A stretch of DNA of 14,643 bases from DATFLL01 sp035267785 (GTDB lineage Bacteria; Pseudomonadota; Gammaproteobacteria; DATFLL01). The notes beneath the pieces are model-generated. The model made no database searches, had not been told where the DNA came from, and was given only the letters and a program-made list of their open reading frames with translations. The stretch is taken from positions 1 to 14,643 of the forward strand of contig DATFLL010000121.1 in NCBI GenBank assembly GCA_035267785.1, given 5' to 3'. Made by a program: the position numbers and the translations under genes. Below are positions 13,670-14,643 of the stretch, piece after piece (position 1 is the first letter of the stretch; each line of letters opens with the position of its first letter).

Positions 13670-13757
13670 GTCGTCAGCCGGCAGTCATCAGGGCGCAGAG
13701 GACTCCGAAGGAGCGAGCTGCGGTTATCTGACGACCGCCGACTGCCAACTGCCGACT
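13670..13757 (-). repeat. Structured ahcY-metF spacer with degenerate heptamers
   Basis: Positions 13675-13691 pair with 13728-13744 over 17 positions. Fourteen are Watson-Crick and the other three are G-U only if the minus strand is transcribed. After one mismatch the stem continues for four more pairs (13670-13673 with 13746-13749). Inside, CGCAG (13694-13698) pairs with CTGCG (13718-13722), and CTCC/GGAG close an apical loop (13703-13713). On the minus strand the outer right part reads as degenerate 7-mers: CGGCAGT, TGGCAGT, CGGCGGT, CGTCAGA. It may be a transcript-stabilising or attenuating element, or a heptamer-derived repeat that folds back. No T-tract is present. Confidence 0.5.
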
Positions 13758-13759
13758 TA

Positions 13760-14643
<884 letters not shown>

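Noticed and set aside
13630..13759. SAH riboswitch in the ahcY-metF spacer
   Set aside because: That riboswitch class is known upstream of ahcY, which here lies outside the window. I could not match its conserved core in this spacer.

Overview
The window is a GC-rich chromosomal segment carrying mostly housekeeping genes. PrlC, SrkA, glutathione reductase, the YrdA-type gamma-carbonic anhydrase, ExoIII and the cysteine-free Pseudomonas-type HemB all read like gammaproteobacterial proteins when compared with E. coli and P. aeruginosa sequences from memory. I therefore infer a GC-rich gammaproteobacterium, perhaps Chromatiales-like, but the sequence alone does not fix the taxon. I see no tRNA, rRNA, CRISPR array, phage gene or transposase gene.

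Layout. Positions 1-49 are a perfect heptamer tandem array running off the left edge. Positions 63-2443 (minus strand) hold a compact run: an SH3-domain membrane protein, then xth (exonuclease III), then a PhzF-family protein. prlC (oligopeptidase A, minus) is divergent from srkA (plus), 100 bp apart. Next comes an AT-rich stretch of about 140 bp (5761-5900). It precedes two adjacent multicopper-oxidase-type genes at 5943-6956 and 6967-8028, which end at a clear intrinsic terminator (8071-8096). A small hypothetical gene (8157-8483, minus) is divergent from a gor-gamma-carbonic anhydrase pair (8625-10522). After a convergent junction with a MITE-like repeat, the right third is all minus strand: ahcY (cut by the right edge), metF, hemB and aroE, in transcription order.

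The most interesting part is the oxidase pair. Protein A has a Tat-type signal and, in its second cupredoxin domain, two His-x-His motifs, but its type 1 copper cysteine position is leucine. Protein B has no visible signal peptide, but its first cupredoxin domain carries a full type 1 set (His119, Cys162, His169, Met174) and two His-x-His motifs. Together they supply exactly the four His-x-His motifs of a trinuclear copper cluster. The simplest reading is one multicopper oxidase split over two genes, with the active site built at the subunit interface and B possibly exported folded alongside A through Tat.

Regulatory structure also stands out in the methyl-cycle/tetrapyrrole block. The hemB leader has a 13-nt inverted repeat whose 3' arm contains the Shine-Dalgarno sequence. 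The ahcY-metF spacer folds into a long hairpin in which three of the imperfect positions are G-U wobbles only on the transcribed (minus) strand.
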